Below are positions 46,694 to 56,339 of a DNA stretch of 64,000 nt, in pieces. The notes beneath the pieces were generated by a model. That model made no database searches and had not been told where the DNA came from. It saw only the letters and a program-made list of their open reading frames with translations. Origin of the DNA: Harmothoe impar (taxonomy: Eukaryota > Annelida > Polychaeta > Phyllodocida > Polynoidae); contig OX381707.1 in the NCBI GenBank assembly GCA_947462335.1, positions 16,769,418-16,833,417 of the forward strand, written 5' to 3'. The position numbers and the translations under genes are program-made. Positions within the stretch are counted from its first letter, which is position 1; every line of letters starts with the position of its first letter.

Positions 46694-46766
46694 GGGGAAG
46701 TAGCTCAGTTGGTAGAGCATTAGGTAACGTGATCTGAGGGTCGTGTCTTCAAGTCCTGCTTTCTCC
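46694..46766 (+). pseudogene. tRNA-like pseudogene (tRNA-derived, possibly Thr type)
   Basis: 73 nt. The acceptor stem GGGGAAG pairs fully with CTTTCTC (two G-U pairs). The D arm is canonical (TAGCTCAGTTGGTAGAGC, a good A box). The anticodon arm pairs with wobbles but has an 8-nt loop, TAACGTGA. The T arm has two mismatches and the B box is altered (TCTTCAAGTCC instead of GGTTCAANTCC). No CCA or strong T-run terminator follows. It is absent from the unit F paralogue, so it was inserted into unit E. It could be a SINE head, but no tail was recognised. Confidence 0.6.
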
Positions 46767-46923
46767 AGATGACTTTTCCACAACCGTTAAAATGTTGTGA
46801 ATTGCAAGAAAGGAAATCCATTGTAAAAACACAGGTTGGTACAGAGTGTTGATCAGAAACAGAAAGACAGTGAGCAGACCCTGCCACACACCTGCACCCA
46901 TGGCAGCAGTGAGTATGCCGTTA

Positions 46924-46937
46924 CCAATAGGGGGCGA
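46924..46937 (+). promoter_or_regulatory. CTCF-like site (12 of 14)
   Basis: CCAATAGGGGGCGA fits CCASYAGRKGGCRS at 12 of 14 positions. In the unit F paralogue (56984-57006) the G-run has expanded to 12 G and the motif is destroyed. Confidence 0.35.
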
Positions 46938-47509
46938 CATCGGGGGAATCAGACCTCAACCTGCCCCATGTGGGCAGACCGGGAGTTATTAATGGATGCA
47001 CTGGAACCCGCAGACACCGCTGATATTCAATATAGAATGTGTATTTATCATGCTGCTAGCCGACAACCAGCTCAACAGGAACCAGAAAACTATTGGCTGA
47101 CTTCTGACTGTTTGGCATTAAGCCTAGTCTTTGGCAAAACCTTATATGCCTGCCACTACTTTATTATTCTAATTACTTTCAGCATTATTCTCTGTAATAT
47201 CTTCTCTATAATTACTATTGCAATATTTACATTTAACAGCATCTAGTCTAGTAGAGACACATGACAACAAATTGAACCACCTCCTCCAATCATACCCAAA
47301 CCTTTTGAATTACATCATTGCTTCATATACCCCCTGTTTTCTATAATATTCACCATAGAGATAAGTCATGTCTAAGACTAAGGTTTTAGGGAAGGGTCAG
47401 TTTGGCTAGGTCTAGGTCCTATGCACAGAAAGTCTGAAGTAGGTTTATTAGACGAGCCCTGTAGGGGATGATCAGATGTGGCTAACTAGGGGTGCCTAAC
47501 AAGGCCTAT

Positions 47510-47617
47510 CCCAATGAGCACAGAGCATTGAATCAACATTGATACATGGTTGCCAAAGCTGATTCAATGTTGATTCAACGTTGATTCAACATTAGACTGG
47601 ATTTTGTGCCCACTGGG
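47510..47617. mobile_element. MITE with CCCAGTGGGCAC-type ends, copy 2
   Basis: Ends are CCCAATGAGCACA (two changes) and TTTTGTGCCCACTGGG, with internal GTTGATTCAAC repeats. Unit F carries the empty site (AACAAGGGCTGTCCCACAG at about 57533-57551), against CTAT, element, ATCCCACAG here. This gives a 2-bp target duplication. Confidence 0.8.
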
Positions 47618-48098
47618 ATCCCACAGCAGCCGCATGGAGCTAGAGGACCTCCTGCATGATAGATATAGAATGATCCAAGGTCCAAAGTGAACGACAAAGG
47701 GGGAGGGTCAGGGTAAGAATGATGTAATAGAACCCAGAGCTTCTGAGTACGTAGGGTATATCCCTGCCTTAGGTGTTCTTAGGTCGGCCATGTGTATGCA
47801 TGTGTATGCAGGTTTAGTGCAGTTATTCTACAGGTATTAACTACTATAGTTACAAAATGATATTGGGAGTGGTTTAGCATTGACCAAGTCAGCTAGATAG
47901 GAAGTCTATCTATGAATTGTGTTGCAGATTTCAAATTCCTTTCATCTTATGACTATGGTGGAGCTCTACTCTAAATGACTTTTTGTACTAATTAGAAATA
48001 TCAACATAGCATCATGCTATGGACAACAAAAAGTGCCTTGTACCATCGATACATTCTCTAAGCGCCGCCTGGTGTCTTGTCACAGCTGTTCTTATTGC

Positions 48099-48112
48099 CC
48101 ACCAGGGGGCAG
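48099..48112 (+). promoter_or_regulatory. CTCF-like site, unit E
   Basis: CCACCAGGGGGCAG is a full 14 of 14 match to CCASYAGRKGGCRS. The same position is occupied by full matches at 58001 and 62001. Confidence 0.6.
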
Positions 48113-48131
48113 TGCATGCATCAGGCGGCTG

Positions 48132-48363
48132 CGGTTAAGTCTGTCCGTAATCTGGCTAAATGGATGTGGGGGCGATCATTTACTATGACAGTCACTATGG
48201 AAAATGGCTAGAGCTAACCCCAACCCTAACCCTAACCCCAACCCTAACCCTAACCCTAACCCTAATCCGCCTAACCCTAATCCTAAGAAAGAAAATCCTA
48301 GTAACTGTCACAGTAAATGTTTGCCCCCACATCCATTTAGCCAGATTAAGGATAGCGTCTTCG
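48132..48363. mobile_element. TIR element containing telomeric repeats, 8-bp target duplication
   Basis: 232 bp, flanked by GGCGGCTG at 48124-48131 and 48364-48371. Unit G shows the single, uninterrupted GGCGGCTGCTCTATTC. Subterminal inverted repeats of about 50 bp (TAATCTGGCTAAATGGATGT at the left, its inverse at the right) enclose (CCCTAA)n. An 8-bp duplication is typical of hAT-like elements. The outermost 17-18 bp are only weakly inverted. No coding capacity. Confidence 0.8.
48214..48286. repeat. Interstitial telomere-type repeat (CCCTAA)n
   Basis: About 12 mostly perfect CCCTAA units (the TTAGGG repeat of most metazoan telomeres), interrupted by CCCCAA and CCGCCTAA. It forms the loop of the inverted-repeat element around it. 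Confidence 0.9.
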
Positions 48364-48387
48364 GGCGGCTGCTCTATTCAGACAATG

Positions 48388-48396
48388 GCGCCCTCT
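48388..48396 (-). promoter_or_regulatory. Opposed CTCF half-match, unit E
   Basis: On the minus strand AGAGGGCGC matches the 3' nine positions of the CTCF consensus; the first positions do not fit. The same half-match is at 62050-62058; unit F has lost it. Confidence 0.3.
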
Positions 48397-48639
48397 TTGT
48401 CAGCGGGTCACACCAGGAGATGCTGCCATATCATGTGTCTCACACTATGTCACCAAAAGGACCCCCTGCATGGCTCTCCTTACTCCCCCTTCTCAGCTCA
48501 TCTACTTCCTTCTAATATACCCCTGCCCCCCTCCATCTCCATCCTTACCTACAGCAGGACATTCAAGAGAGTCATGGGGAACATATTGTCTATTCAAGGT
48601 GCATTTTGAGCAAAATACATCTATGCTTCAACCGCTAAG

Positions 48640-49090
48640 GAGCACATAGTGCCTTGATGCATTATGCCCTTTATCATTAATTATGAAAATAATGCCATTA
48701 TGCAATGAAGAACTCAGAGAACATTAAAGCGTGATGTGACAGGGAGTTTCCTGGAGATGACAGGAGGGCACCCATAGCCCCTTAAGATGTTTATATCCAC
48801 TTGCTTCTGGACCAAAAAAACCTGCTGGCTTTGGGTGATATTAGGAGGATTTGATGCACAATAATGCTGGTCAAGTCCACACAGTGCCAAAAAGGGAAGC
48901 AGCTTACATGCCCCCTCAGTTGAGCTCTTTGCCAGCAGGAAGCTAGGAGAGACTACATTGTATTTACAAAGGGTTTATTGAGGAAGGAGAGTATTTAAGC
49001 TTTACATTGGTCCGGGGTGCCACTCTCTTTTGCATCAGACTGAGGGATAGGAGGGTGTGCTTCTCATGTATGGAAATCCTACTGGATATC
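48640..49090. other. Conserved block b24, unit E
   Basis: Matches 58430-59090 and 62400-62740: GATGACAGGAGGGCACCCAT, GGGTGATATTAGG, CAGTGCCAAAAAG, CAGCTTAC and AGTTGAGCT.TTTG.CAG. It carries the empty site for the element at 58697. Confidence 0.75.
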
Positions 49091-50030
49091 ATGTCTTATC
49101 CAACACAGACCCCTTGTAGCCTACAGTATAGGAAGGGATCATCATATTTGCTCAGGAATGTATCTATGTAAACCTAGACATGCAAAACAAATCCAAAAGG
49201 CTAATACAATTAATTCTGGCCTCAGAAAATCTGAATAAGGACCCTCTTATTGTGGGAGAAGAATGGGCGAGCTGATTATTGAACCAGGCTACACAAAGAC
49301 AAGAAGGGACTTCTGTATTGATTGTACCTCAGTATTAGAGGGGGTAGGTTATATAGGGCCAAGGTTAAGAGGTCAGCCTGGAAGACAGAATTTATTACAG
49401 GCAGCTGCCACACATGTGCTGTATTTCATTTGAATCAGCCTTTCCATAGTTTGGCAACAAAAGCAATGGCAATACCACGATAACATATTTATGTTTAATT
49501 GTGTACTCAACTATTGTAAAGTACTCATACTTTTGCCTTTAGATTCACTCTGGGCATTATCAGTCCCTTCATCAGGTAATGTAATTGTAGATTGTACTAA
49601 GAACTGGCTGCTGGTAGCCTGAAAAAGGACTCTAGGCAGTTACTGGTCACTGTGATTGGCACTGAGACCCAGCAATGTCTGATTTTGTCTTGGAGGGCCG
49701 TTTCATAGATAGGATGACGCAAGAATTCACTACTGGTGAATCACAACCAGTACTGTTTTTATACCTCACACCAACAAAATGGTAGAAATCAACATTTTGC
49801 CTAAAAAGGTTAAATGACCATGTAGAGTTAATAAAAGATGTAAATAAGCATTGCCGCCAGCATGACACTCAAAGGAAAAAGGACACTGTAAAAGATTTGA
49901 AAAACTAAGAGTAAACATCCTCAGACAGTGGCAATGTCAACAGTTGCTTGATACACATGGGCATTAGTCCTATTTTGTTAGGAAAACAGAAAAAAATATT
50001 CATGTGTGAGCATTAAATTAGAAATTGCAT
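49090..50030. repeat. Conserved block b25, first copy of a recent tandem duplication
   Basis: Nearly identical (about 95% by eye) to 50278-51240 at an offset of about 1184 bp. Older copies are at 59100-59340 and 63560-63970. Shared words: GAGCTGATTATTGAACCAGG, GGGACTTCTGTATTGAT, ATTTATTACAGGCAGCTGCC. The minus-strand frames of 73-74 codons in both copies differ mainly by amino-acid changes and are not supported as genes. Confidence 0.9.
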
Positions 50031-50277
50031 GGATATCATGTCTCAGTTCATCTTCCCTCCCTCCCCCCTAGTAAAATCACAATGTCAGATCAAAGATCGA
50101 CATAAAAATGTATAATTGAAATGTAGGTGCTGTAATCAAATTCAAATTTAATATTATGTATGATTGTAAGTATCAACCTCTTCTGTGATTCGATTGAAAC
50201 AAACATAATTGTTTGTACTTTTATATTTTTTGAGGTTACAGAATAAACTCATGTCAAATTGAAATTGATTTGAAATT

Positions 50278-51240
50278 GACTTATCCAACACAGACCCTTT
50301 GTTTCCTACAGTACAGGAGGGATCATCATATTTACTCAGAAATGTATCTATGTGAGCCTAGACATGCAAAAGAAATCCAAAAGGCTAATATAATTGATTC
50401 TTGCCTCAGAAAATCTGAATAAGGACTCTCTTATTGTGGGAGAAGAATGGGCGAGCTGATTATTGAACCAGGCTACACAAAGACAAAAAGGGACTTCTGT
50501 ATTGATCGTACCTCAGTATTAGAGGGGGTGGGTTATATAGGGCCAAGGTTAAGAGGTCAGCCTGGAAGACAGAATTTATTACAGGCAGCTGCCACACATG
50601 TGCTGTATTTCATTGGTTCAGCCTCTCCATAGTTTGGCAACAAAAGCAATGGCAATACCACGATAACATATTTATGTTTAATTGTGTACTCAACTATTGT
50701 AAAGTACTCATACTTTTGCCTTTAGATTCACTCTGGGCATTATCAGTCCCTTTATCAGGTAATGTAATTGTAGATTGTACTAAGAACTGGCTGCTGGTAG
50801 CCTGAAAAAGGACTCTAGGCAGTTAGTGGTCACTGTGATTGGCACTGAGACCCAGCAATGTCTGATTTTGTCTTGGAGGGCCGTTTCATAGATAGGATGA
50901 CGCAAGAATTCACTAATGGTGAATCACAACCAGTACTGTTTTTATACCTCAAGCCATCAAAATGGTAGAAATCAACATTTTGCCCATAAAGGTTATATGA
51001 CCATTTAGAGTTAATAAAGGATGTAATAAGCATTGCCTCTAGCATGACACTCAAAGGAAAAAGGACACTGAAAAAGATTTGAAAAGCTAACTGATGTCAT
51101 GGTAACAGATGTAAAAAAAACTAAGAGTAAACATCCTCAGGCAGTGGCAATGTCAACAGTTGCTTGATACACATGGGCATTTGTCCTATTTTGTCAGGAA
51201 AACAGAAAGAAATATTCATGTGTGAGCATTAAATTAAAAA
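50278..51240. repeat. Conserved block b25, second copy of a recent tandem duplication
   Basis: See 49090-50030. About 250 bp of unrelated A/T-rich sequence (50031-50277) separates the copies. A small insertion near 51090-51118 distinguishes this copy. Confidence 0.9.
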
Positions 51241-51299
51241 TTGCCCCCCAAACCCCTACAAACCCATGTGAATTGAGTTGATGAAGATAAAGCGACTTC

Positions 51300-51660
51300 T
51301 TATACTCATGTTTTATTGTCCACCAAGAGATTCCCCCAATTCGGCATAACCTTTACCATATTCTTGCACCTTAGTCTACACCCCAAAGGTTGGTTGTCCC
51401 AAGGACACCATAACGATCTCATATGTCAATGAAGCCTGCCAATTACAGCCCATAGTGGCTTCCCTCTGTCCACCCAGATGAAGGTTGTGAATGGTACAAG
51501 CTCCTTAGTGCTGCCCCATGGTAAGAAATGGGAGAGTCATGCGCATACAAATGGGCAAGATGGGATCCTAACAATAGGGAGAGCAGTGATGCCATCTAGC
51601 AGTGCCAGTGGTAAACAATACTGAGCATCAGAGTAACCAGATTTCTGAAAATTGTGGTAA
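51300..51660. other. Conserved block b13, unit F
   Basis: CATTGTCCACCA, TGTCAATGAAG, CCAATTACAGCCCATAG, TTAGTGCTGC, ACAAATGGGCAAGATGGGA and CCATCTAGCAGT match 59525-59870 and 44215-44470. Confidence 0.8.
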
Positions 51661-52440
51661 GAATAGAGAGAGAGGAAGGTCTGATATCATGTTTTTCATT
51701 GGGTTTCTCGATATGTATATACCGTATTCGACGTAATAAGCGCCTTGGGCACTTATAAAATTATTTTTAAGGTCGTTTTAGTACGGTACTTAAGAGTTTG
51801 ATTGTTTCCAAAATCATGAAAATTGAGCCTTTGTTCTAGTCTAAAAATGGCCCAGAGGGGAGGGGGCGCTTATTAGGGGGAAGGTGCTTATTACGTTGAA
51901 TACGGTATAGGTATTCTTGTATCAGATTCTCACAGCTGTGAAATGCTGTTGTTCTTTCTCTGGTTGGATGAATCGGAAGCTACATATTCACCTCCTGAGA
52001 AATGGAAATCATTCACAACATGTGAGCCCAAAGATAGCTTTGACTTGCACTGCAGGCATTTTTTAACCCATCAGCACACTATCTGTAACATTTAACCCTC
52101 TACTGCACATTAGAGTCTCAGATTCTCTCAACTAATGGCCAAACTCTGCCGTGTTAAAATGTCTCATAGATTTTGGTGCTGCCTTGGTTTTGTGAGCAGC
52201 TCAATGAGCTGATTCCAACACAGGTCCTGAACATGCGAACACCCCATTAGACCTGCCTTACACGAAAACCCCTCCCAGCAAAATGCCATCCAGATACGGG
52301 CATGATTAAAGTCACAAAGTGAGCTGGAAAACAGAAACATGAAAAAGGGAGAATTTTGGCCAAAAGGAGCAATTGTGGTTTCAATTTCAAAACTCTATTC
52401 CTGGAATAAAAGGTGAATGGAATAGGCTATGGGATCAAGA
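51661..52440. other. Conserved block b20, unit F (contains a MITE)
   Basis: Matches 59915-60430 very well from TTCTCTCAACTAATG to GAAAGGTGAATG-like sequence, including GAAAAAGGGAGAATTTTGGC and AAAAGGAGCAATTGTGGTTT. The MITE at 51720-51907 interrupts it; units E and G lack that MITE. Confidence 0.8.
51720..51907. mobile_element. MITE with TACCGTATTCGACG ends
   Basis: 188 bp. TACCGTATTCGACGTAATAA at the left and the inverse at the right with one mismatch, continuing into AAGCGCC/GGTGCTT. TA flanks are compatible with a 2-bp duplication. It is related in its ends and interior to 11937-12170. An isolated end-like word (TTACGTTGAATACAGTA) is at 26161. Confidence 0.8.
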
Positions 52441-52800
52441 AATACCTTCAAGTTATTTTGTGGGAACATGCAGATAGTTCTAAAGGCAGTGTAGTGTCAT
52501 CTCCAAACTTTAATCAAAATGAAATCTATATCACAGAAATGGTTTTGCAAGAATTTAGAATAACAATTTATTAATGGTTTTGTAATCAAAGTACTATTGG
52601 AGACATGACAATATTATGTCTCAGTTATTACACAAAAATACCTGTACCATATTTATGAACTGCTATATAACTGGTCTTCAACATTATAACCTTGATATAT
52701 GATATTCTTTACCCTTTGTGAAAGACACCCAGACGGTGCTGAATTAAGTCAAAATGCCCTCTCAATCAAGCATGACCAAAATATTTTACGGTGGCCATTT
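52441..52800. other. Unassigned stretch, unit F
   Basis: A/T-rich, no paralogue in E or G recognised. Confidence 0.35.
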
Positions 52801-52812
52801 ACAAAACGGCTA

Positions 52813-53945
52813 TTGACAGTTCGAACTGTCAATAGTGGAAAATATTTCCACTATTGACAGTTCACACTGTCAACAGTGGAAATTATTCTTGTTATTGACA
52901 GTTCCTCATGCGAACTGTCAATAGTGGAATATTTCTGGCTTATTGACAGTTCCCACCGACATTACAGTAAAAAAGTGTTTTTTTGGGGCAAAATAATATT
53001 TTTCACCAAAAGTCTTTTTTCGACAAAAGTTTTTATTCACCAAAAGTGTAATTTTTATTGCCAAGAGTGATTTTGGCCACAGAGTCCATTTTGCCCTCCA
53101 AATCCGTTTTGCCCTCCAAATCCGTTTTGTACCCAAAATCGGTTTTCCATCAAAACCGATTTTTCCATCAAAATCGATTTTTCCATCAAAACCGATTTTT
53201 CCATCAAAACCGATTTTTCCATCAAAACCGATTTTTCCATCAAAACCGATTTTTCCATCAAAATCGATTTCTCCATCAAAATCGATTTCTCCATCAAAAT
53301 GATTTCTCCATCAAAATCGATTTCTCCATCAAAATCGATTTCTCCATCAAAATCGATTTCTCCATCAAAATCGATTTCTCCATCAAAATCGTTCTCAGGT
53401 TTGTGGCAGTAATGGTGAGGAACTGTCAATAAGAGAGGAAATTTCCACTATTGACAGTTCGCTGAAGAATTGTCAATAAGAGTACAATTTATCACTATTG
53501 ACAGTTTGAATTGTCAATAAGAGAGAAATATCCCACTATTGACAGTTTGAACTGTAATAAGAGGAATGCTTTCCACTATTGACAGTTTGAACTGTCAATA
53601 GCTAGATCAAGGTGGGCAGGCTATTGACAGTGCAAACTGTCAATAGTAGAAATCAATCTTCTTATTGACAGTTCCAACTGTCAATTACAGAATAAGATTC
53701 CCTTATTGACAGTTCCAACTGTCAATACCAGGATATGATTCTCTTATTGACAGTTCACACTGGCAATAACAGATTAATTTTCTCTTATTGACAGTTCCTT
53801 TTTGGAACTGTCAATAAGAGAATCCTTTTTCCCTTATTGACAGTTCAAACTGTCAATAAGGGAATTAAATCCTGGTATTGACAGTTCGAACTGTCAATAA
53901 GGGAATCTTATTCTGTTATTGACAGTTCAAACTGTCAATAGTCAC
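52813..53945. repeat. Palindromic minisatellite array (ATTGACAGTT / AACTGTCAAT)
   Basis: Inverted words TATTGACAGTT and AACTGTCAATA, about 14-16 bp, recur more than 30 times in both orientations, separated by 10-20-bp spacers such as AATAAGAG. The first and last units are opposed (CTATTGACAG at 52823, CTGTCAATAG at 53931), so the whole array can fold back. A possible ACGG flank duplication was seen but no clear terminal repeat beyond the unit itself. The array contains a separate 18-bp minisatellite. Confidence 0.9.
53145..53395. repeat. Minisatellite, 18-bp unit, about 14 copies
   Basis: CGATTTTTCCATCAAAA(C/T) repeated, with CGATTTCTCCATCAAAAT in the right half, so two variant blocks are ordered left and right. 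It lies inside the palindromic array. It produces long 6-residue-periodic frames on both strands (124 codons), which are repeat artefacts. Confidence 0.93.
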
Positions 53946-53959
53946 GGCCTATAATTTAG

Positions 53960-54260
53960 GTTGATGCTTCATCTTGCAGTATTGGGGACTTCCATAAGAA
54001 GCCTTTTTGTGGTGGCAGTTGGTGACTTTGGAGCTGACTGGTGTTATGCCATATGGGTATGAAACTCACATTGAGCTTTAGAACTCAGTGACACCTATTG
54101 AGTACCTATTTGATATTACACAATTAACAATTATATTGGTGTAGGGGAGTGTACAAGACAGCATACTTCTTTGTCTATGATGAAACATGGTCAATGTCAG
54201 CATATATATATATATATGTCGGTTATCTAATGGGATATCTTTTACAGATGATCACTAGAT
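53960..54260. other. Conserved block b18, unit F
   Basis: Diverged copy of 36700-36860: GTTGATGCTTCA/GTTGTTGTTTCA, GAGCTGACTGGTGTTATGCC, CATTGAGCTTTA, CTCAGTGACA and CTATTGAGTACCTATTTGA. Confidence 0.6.
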
Positions 54261-54641
54261 ACCACTGTAAGTATGTAAATTAATATTTTGATATGTATTG
54301 ATCCACATCATACTTTTGATCAATACAGGGCATGCTTAATGAAGACATATTTGATAAAAGAAAACCCTCACGTTGAAAAGCAATTGGCAATCAATGCTGA
54401 GGCATGTATGGAAAAACTGCTGTCTGACAGATTCTTATGTCACTATCAAGAAGTCCCAATTAAACTACAGCAGAATTACGACAAAAATACAGTTTTCACT
54501 GTGGGTCTATTCAGTCAGCTGCACAAGGGAACAGTGTCAAATGCTTGATGTGGAAAGAAGGTTACATTAGGGACGTTTTCTGAAAAAACTGCCAAGGATT
54601 TCACAGAATATGGACACAGTTATACTCTCGGCCATACAAGG
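54261..54641. other. Unassigned stretch, unit F
   Basis: Two overlapping plus-strand frames (54288-54570) with ordinary composition but no recognisable domain and no paralogue. Kept as unsupported. Confidence 0.3.
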
Positions 54642-54693
54642 TTTATAATTTCCCATGTGGAAAGTATTGACTTTCCACATGGGAAATTATAAA
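54642..54693. repeat. Perfect 24-bp stem hairpin
   Basis: TTTATAATTTCCCATGTGGA plus AAGT, loop ATTG, then the exact inverse. The very short loop makes it a near-palindrome prone to cruciform formation. Confidence 0.85.
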
Positions 54694-54826
54694 TTCTGAG
54701 AAACTGTTCATCATAATGTTCATGATATAGATGAAGAAGACATATTATGTGTTTTACATTTCTCTCAAAGCTGGGCCGTCAGGGAATAAGTTCAGCATTT
54801 TCCATACATAGACTAAAATAACAGCT

Positions 54827-54840
54827 CCACCAGAGGGCAG
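54827..54840 (+). promoter_or_regulatory. CTCF-like site, unit F
   Basis: CCACCAGAGGGCAG is a full 14 of 14 match to CCASYAGRKGGCRS and is followed by CAG. It lies between b18 and b19, away from the b23 sites, and has no counterpart in C, D, E or G. Confidence 0.55.
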
Positions 54841-55129
54841 CAGTATTTGGACAGGGGACCATGAGCATTGTCCAGCTACAACATATTCACCCTATCTTGT
54901 GCCTGAAAGAGCTGAGCTCCCAGCCCTTAAGAGCCCTCTTGTGAATCAAAAGGTGCTTTTGGCCTCACTTCAACCATGACGGTCAAGCTTTAATGCCGAA
55001 TGTTTCTAAAATTACCACAAATTCATAGTCAAGTGATACAAAGCATTCCGCATTGATTGCATGAATAATGCTGCCTCTGGTATGAGTATCGTGTTGCAGT
55101 TGTTTATGGTGTAATTCAAATTCCCTCTG
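54841..55129. other. Unassigned stretch, unit F
   Basis: Nothing recognised downstream of the CTCF-like match. Confidence 0.3.
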
Positions 55130-55270
55130 CCTCTTTACCATTCATTGGAAACGGGATCCAGACAGTTTTATTAGCCACTTGGGGGCATTGTTAATTGACT
55201 TTTATTTCGAATTCAAATAGCTTTTCTTGTCTTGATCTAATTTTTGCACTGTTGCGATGCCAATCCCATG
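55130..55270. other. Conserved block b19, unit F
   Basis: Matches 37840-37990 with CAGACAGTTTTATTAGCCAC and TTGGGGGCATTGTTAAT, then TTCAAATAGCTTTTCTTG. Confidence 0.65.
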
Positions 55271-55689
55271 ATTCAGAGTTTTATTTGTCAATTCAGGTAG
55301 AATCCCTTAAGTTACCGCTGGGTAAAATTGTCAGTTGGAGTGATGATTGTTATTATCTGAAGGATATGATATTCATATACCAACAGATAACAGACCAAGT
55401 TGAATGTGCATTTTGGTATCGCTGTATGTATACACATGAGAAAATAGAGGCAAGGCAAGAGAAGACATGATTTATTACGAGTTTTATGATGAATGCAAAA
55501 GCAAATCGAATATATCCGACAGGCATGGAACCACTGAGGTCAATTATGATAAATTATTATTATTTATCTGTTTACAGATAAATGACACATAATTCACTCT
55601 AAAGTCAACTCTGTATTGATGTATACAGGGTTTACTTCGCGGCGAATTATTGGCTATTCATCTGTTCCGCCATGTATAACACACCCACT

Positions 55690-55930
55690 CATTATGGCTG
55701 TAGGTCCATCTAATGTGAAGCATTATAAATGGCTTTGCTAAATATTGATACAAGGTGTTGACCGTTCCTCCCTCTCACTTGCTGTTTTACAATGGGGTGT
55801 GGGCTCATAAGTCACATTAATAAGGGGACATGATGGGTTATATAGACTCTGTGCCAACACTTATTATTAGTTCAACTCAGCTTGGTGTACCCACAGTATC
55901 CTGCATGTCCTGCAAGTGAGATGAAAGGCC
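55690..55930. other. Conserved block b15, unit F
   Basis: About 92% identical to 60695-60880 through CTCTCACTTGCTGTTTTACA, ATGGGGTGTGGGCTCATAAG and GGGTTATATAGACTC. More distantly related to 7600-7780 and 22960-23180. Confidence 0.75.
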
Positions 55931-56339
55931 AGTTTCAGAAATGATGGAAAAGGACTAGAAATGTCCAAATTTGCTGGAATTGGTAACTTTTACCCACAAA
56001 ATCGCCCAATTTCAGAATTGGGGAACAATTCTGAATCTTTGGGCTGCCCCTCCTAGAAATGTCCAAATTAACTGAAACTGTCAAAATTGTCCAATTTCAG
56101 AACTGGGAACAATGCAGAGCCCTGAATTGGCCCTTCTGTTAATCTGCAAGTTTCACTAGTTTGAAAGATTGCCATCAGGGATTATGAGGGTAAATTCCCT
56201 TGTTTGAAAAAAAAAGTTCACAAATTGTCCAATTTTCTTCTCCCACTTTAATGGAATGAACTACTTTTCATCCTTTTGGTTATTTTCCTCACTATCCTAA
56301 AAATGTGATGTTATAATACATAAAATCTAATCAGGCACT
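55931..56339. other. Weakly conserved stretch, units F and G
   Basis: AATTGTCCAATTTCAGAA, GGCCAGTTTCAGAAATGA and ATTATGAGGGTAAAT match 60910-61080. Within F, GAAATGTCCAAATT and CCAATTTCAGAA(T/C)TGGG are locally duplicated. Confidence 0.6.

Larger units (their letters stand above)
46770..47760. other. Conserved block b22, unit E
   Basis: Matches 56770-57790: CACAGGTTGGT/GCAGGTTGGT, ATGGCAGCAGTGAG, ATTCAATATAGAATGTGTAT and ATTTATCATGC. Later parts share CAGCATCTAGTCTA, AGGGGTGCCTAACAAGG and GATAGATATAGAATGATCCA. Unit G has lost it (61600-61950 shows no match). Confidence 0.75.
48050..48560. promoter_or_regulatory. Conserved block b23, unit E (CTCF-like block, split by an element)
   Basis: Matches 57950-58240 and 61950-62220. 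GTGTC(T/C)TG, TTGCCCACCAGGGGGCAGTG, GCTGCTCTATTCAGACA, GTCAGCGGG and ACTGCCATATCA.GTGT-like stretches are shared. The element at 48132-48363 separates the two halves. The frame over the right half is open in E and G, but 8 of 9 differences there change the amino acid, and F has a stop. Confidence 0.75.

Noticed and set aside
49647..51054. Pair of similar minus-strand ORFs (49647-49868, 50830-51054)
   Set aside because: They are explained by a recent tandem duplication; the differences are mostly amino-acid changing, and the older copies in F and G lack the frame.
53055..53432. 124-codon periodic ORFs on both strands
   Set aside because: Translation of the 18-bp minisatellite; both strands are open because the unit length is a multiple of three and lacks stops.
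52813..53945. CRISPR-like interpretation of the TATTGACAGTT array
   Set aside because: Mixed orientation, variable spacer lengths and no cas genes; better explained as a palindromic minisatellite.
54288..54570. Two ordinary-looking overlapping ORFs in unit F
   Set aside because: No start context, domain, homologous copy or exon signals; length is within chance for A/T-rich sequence.
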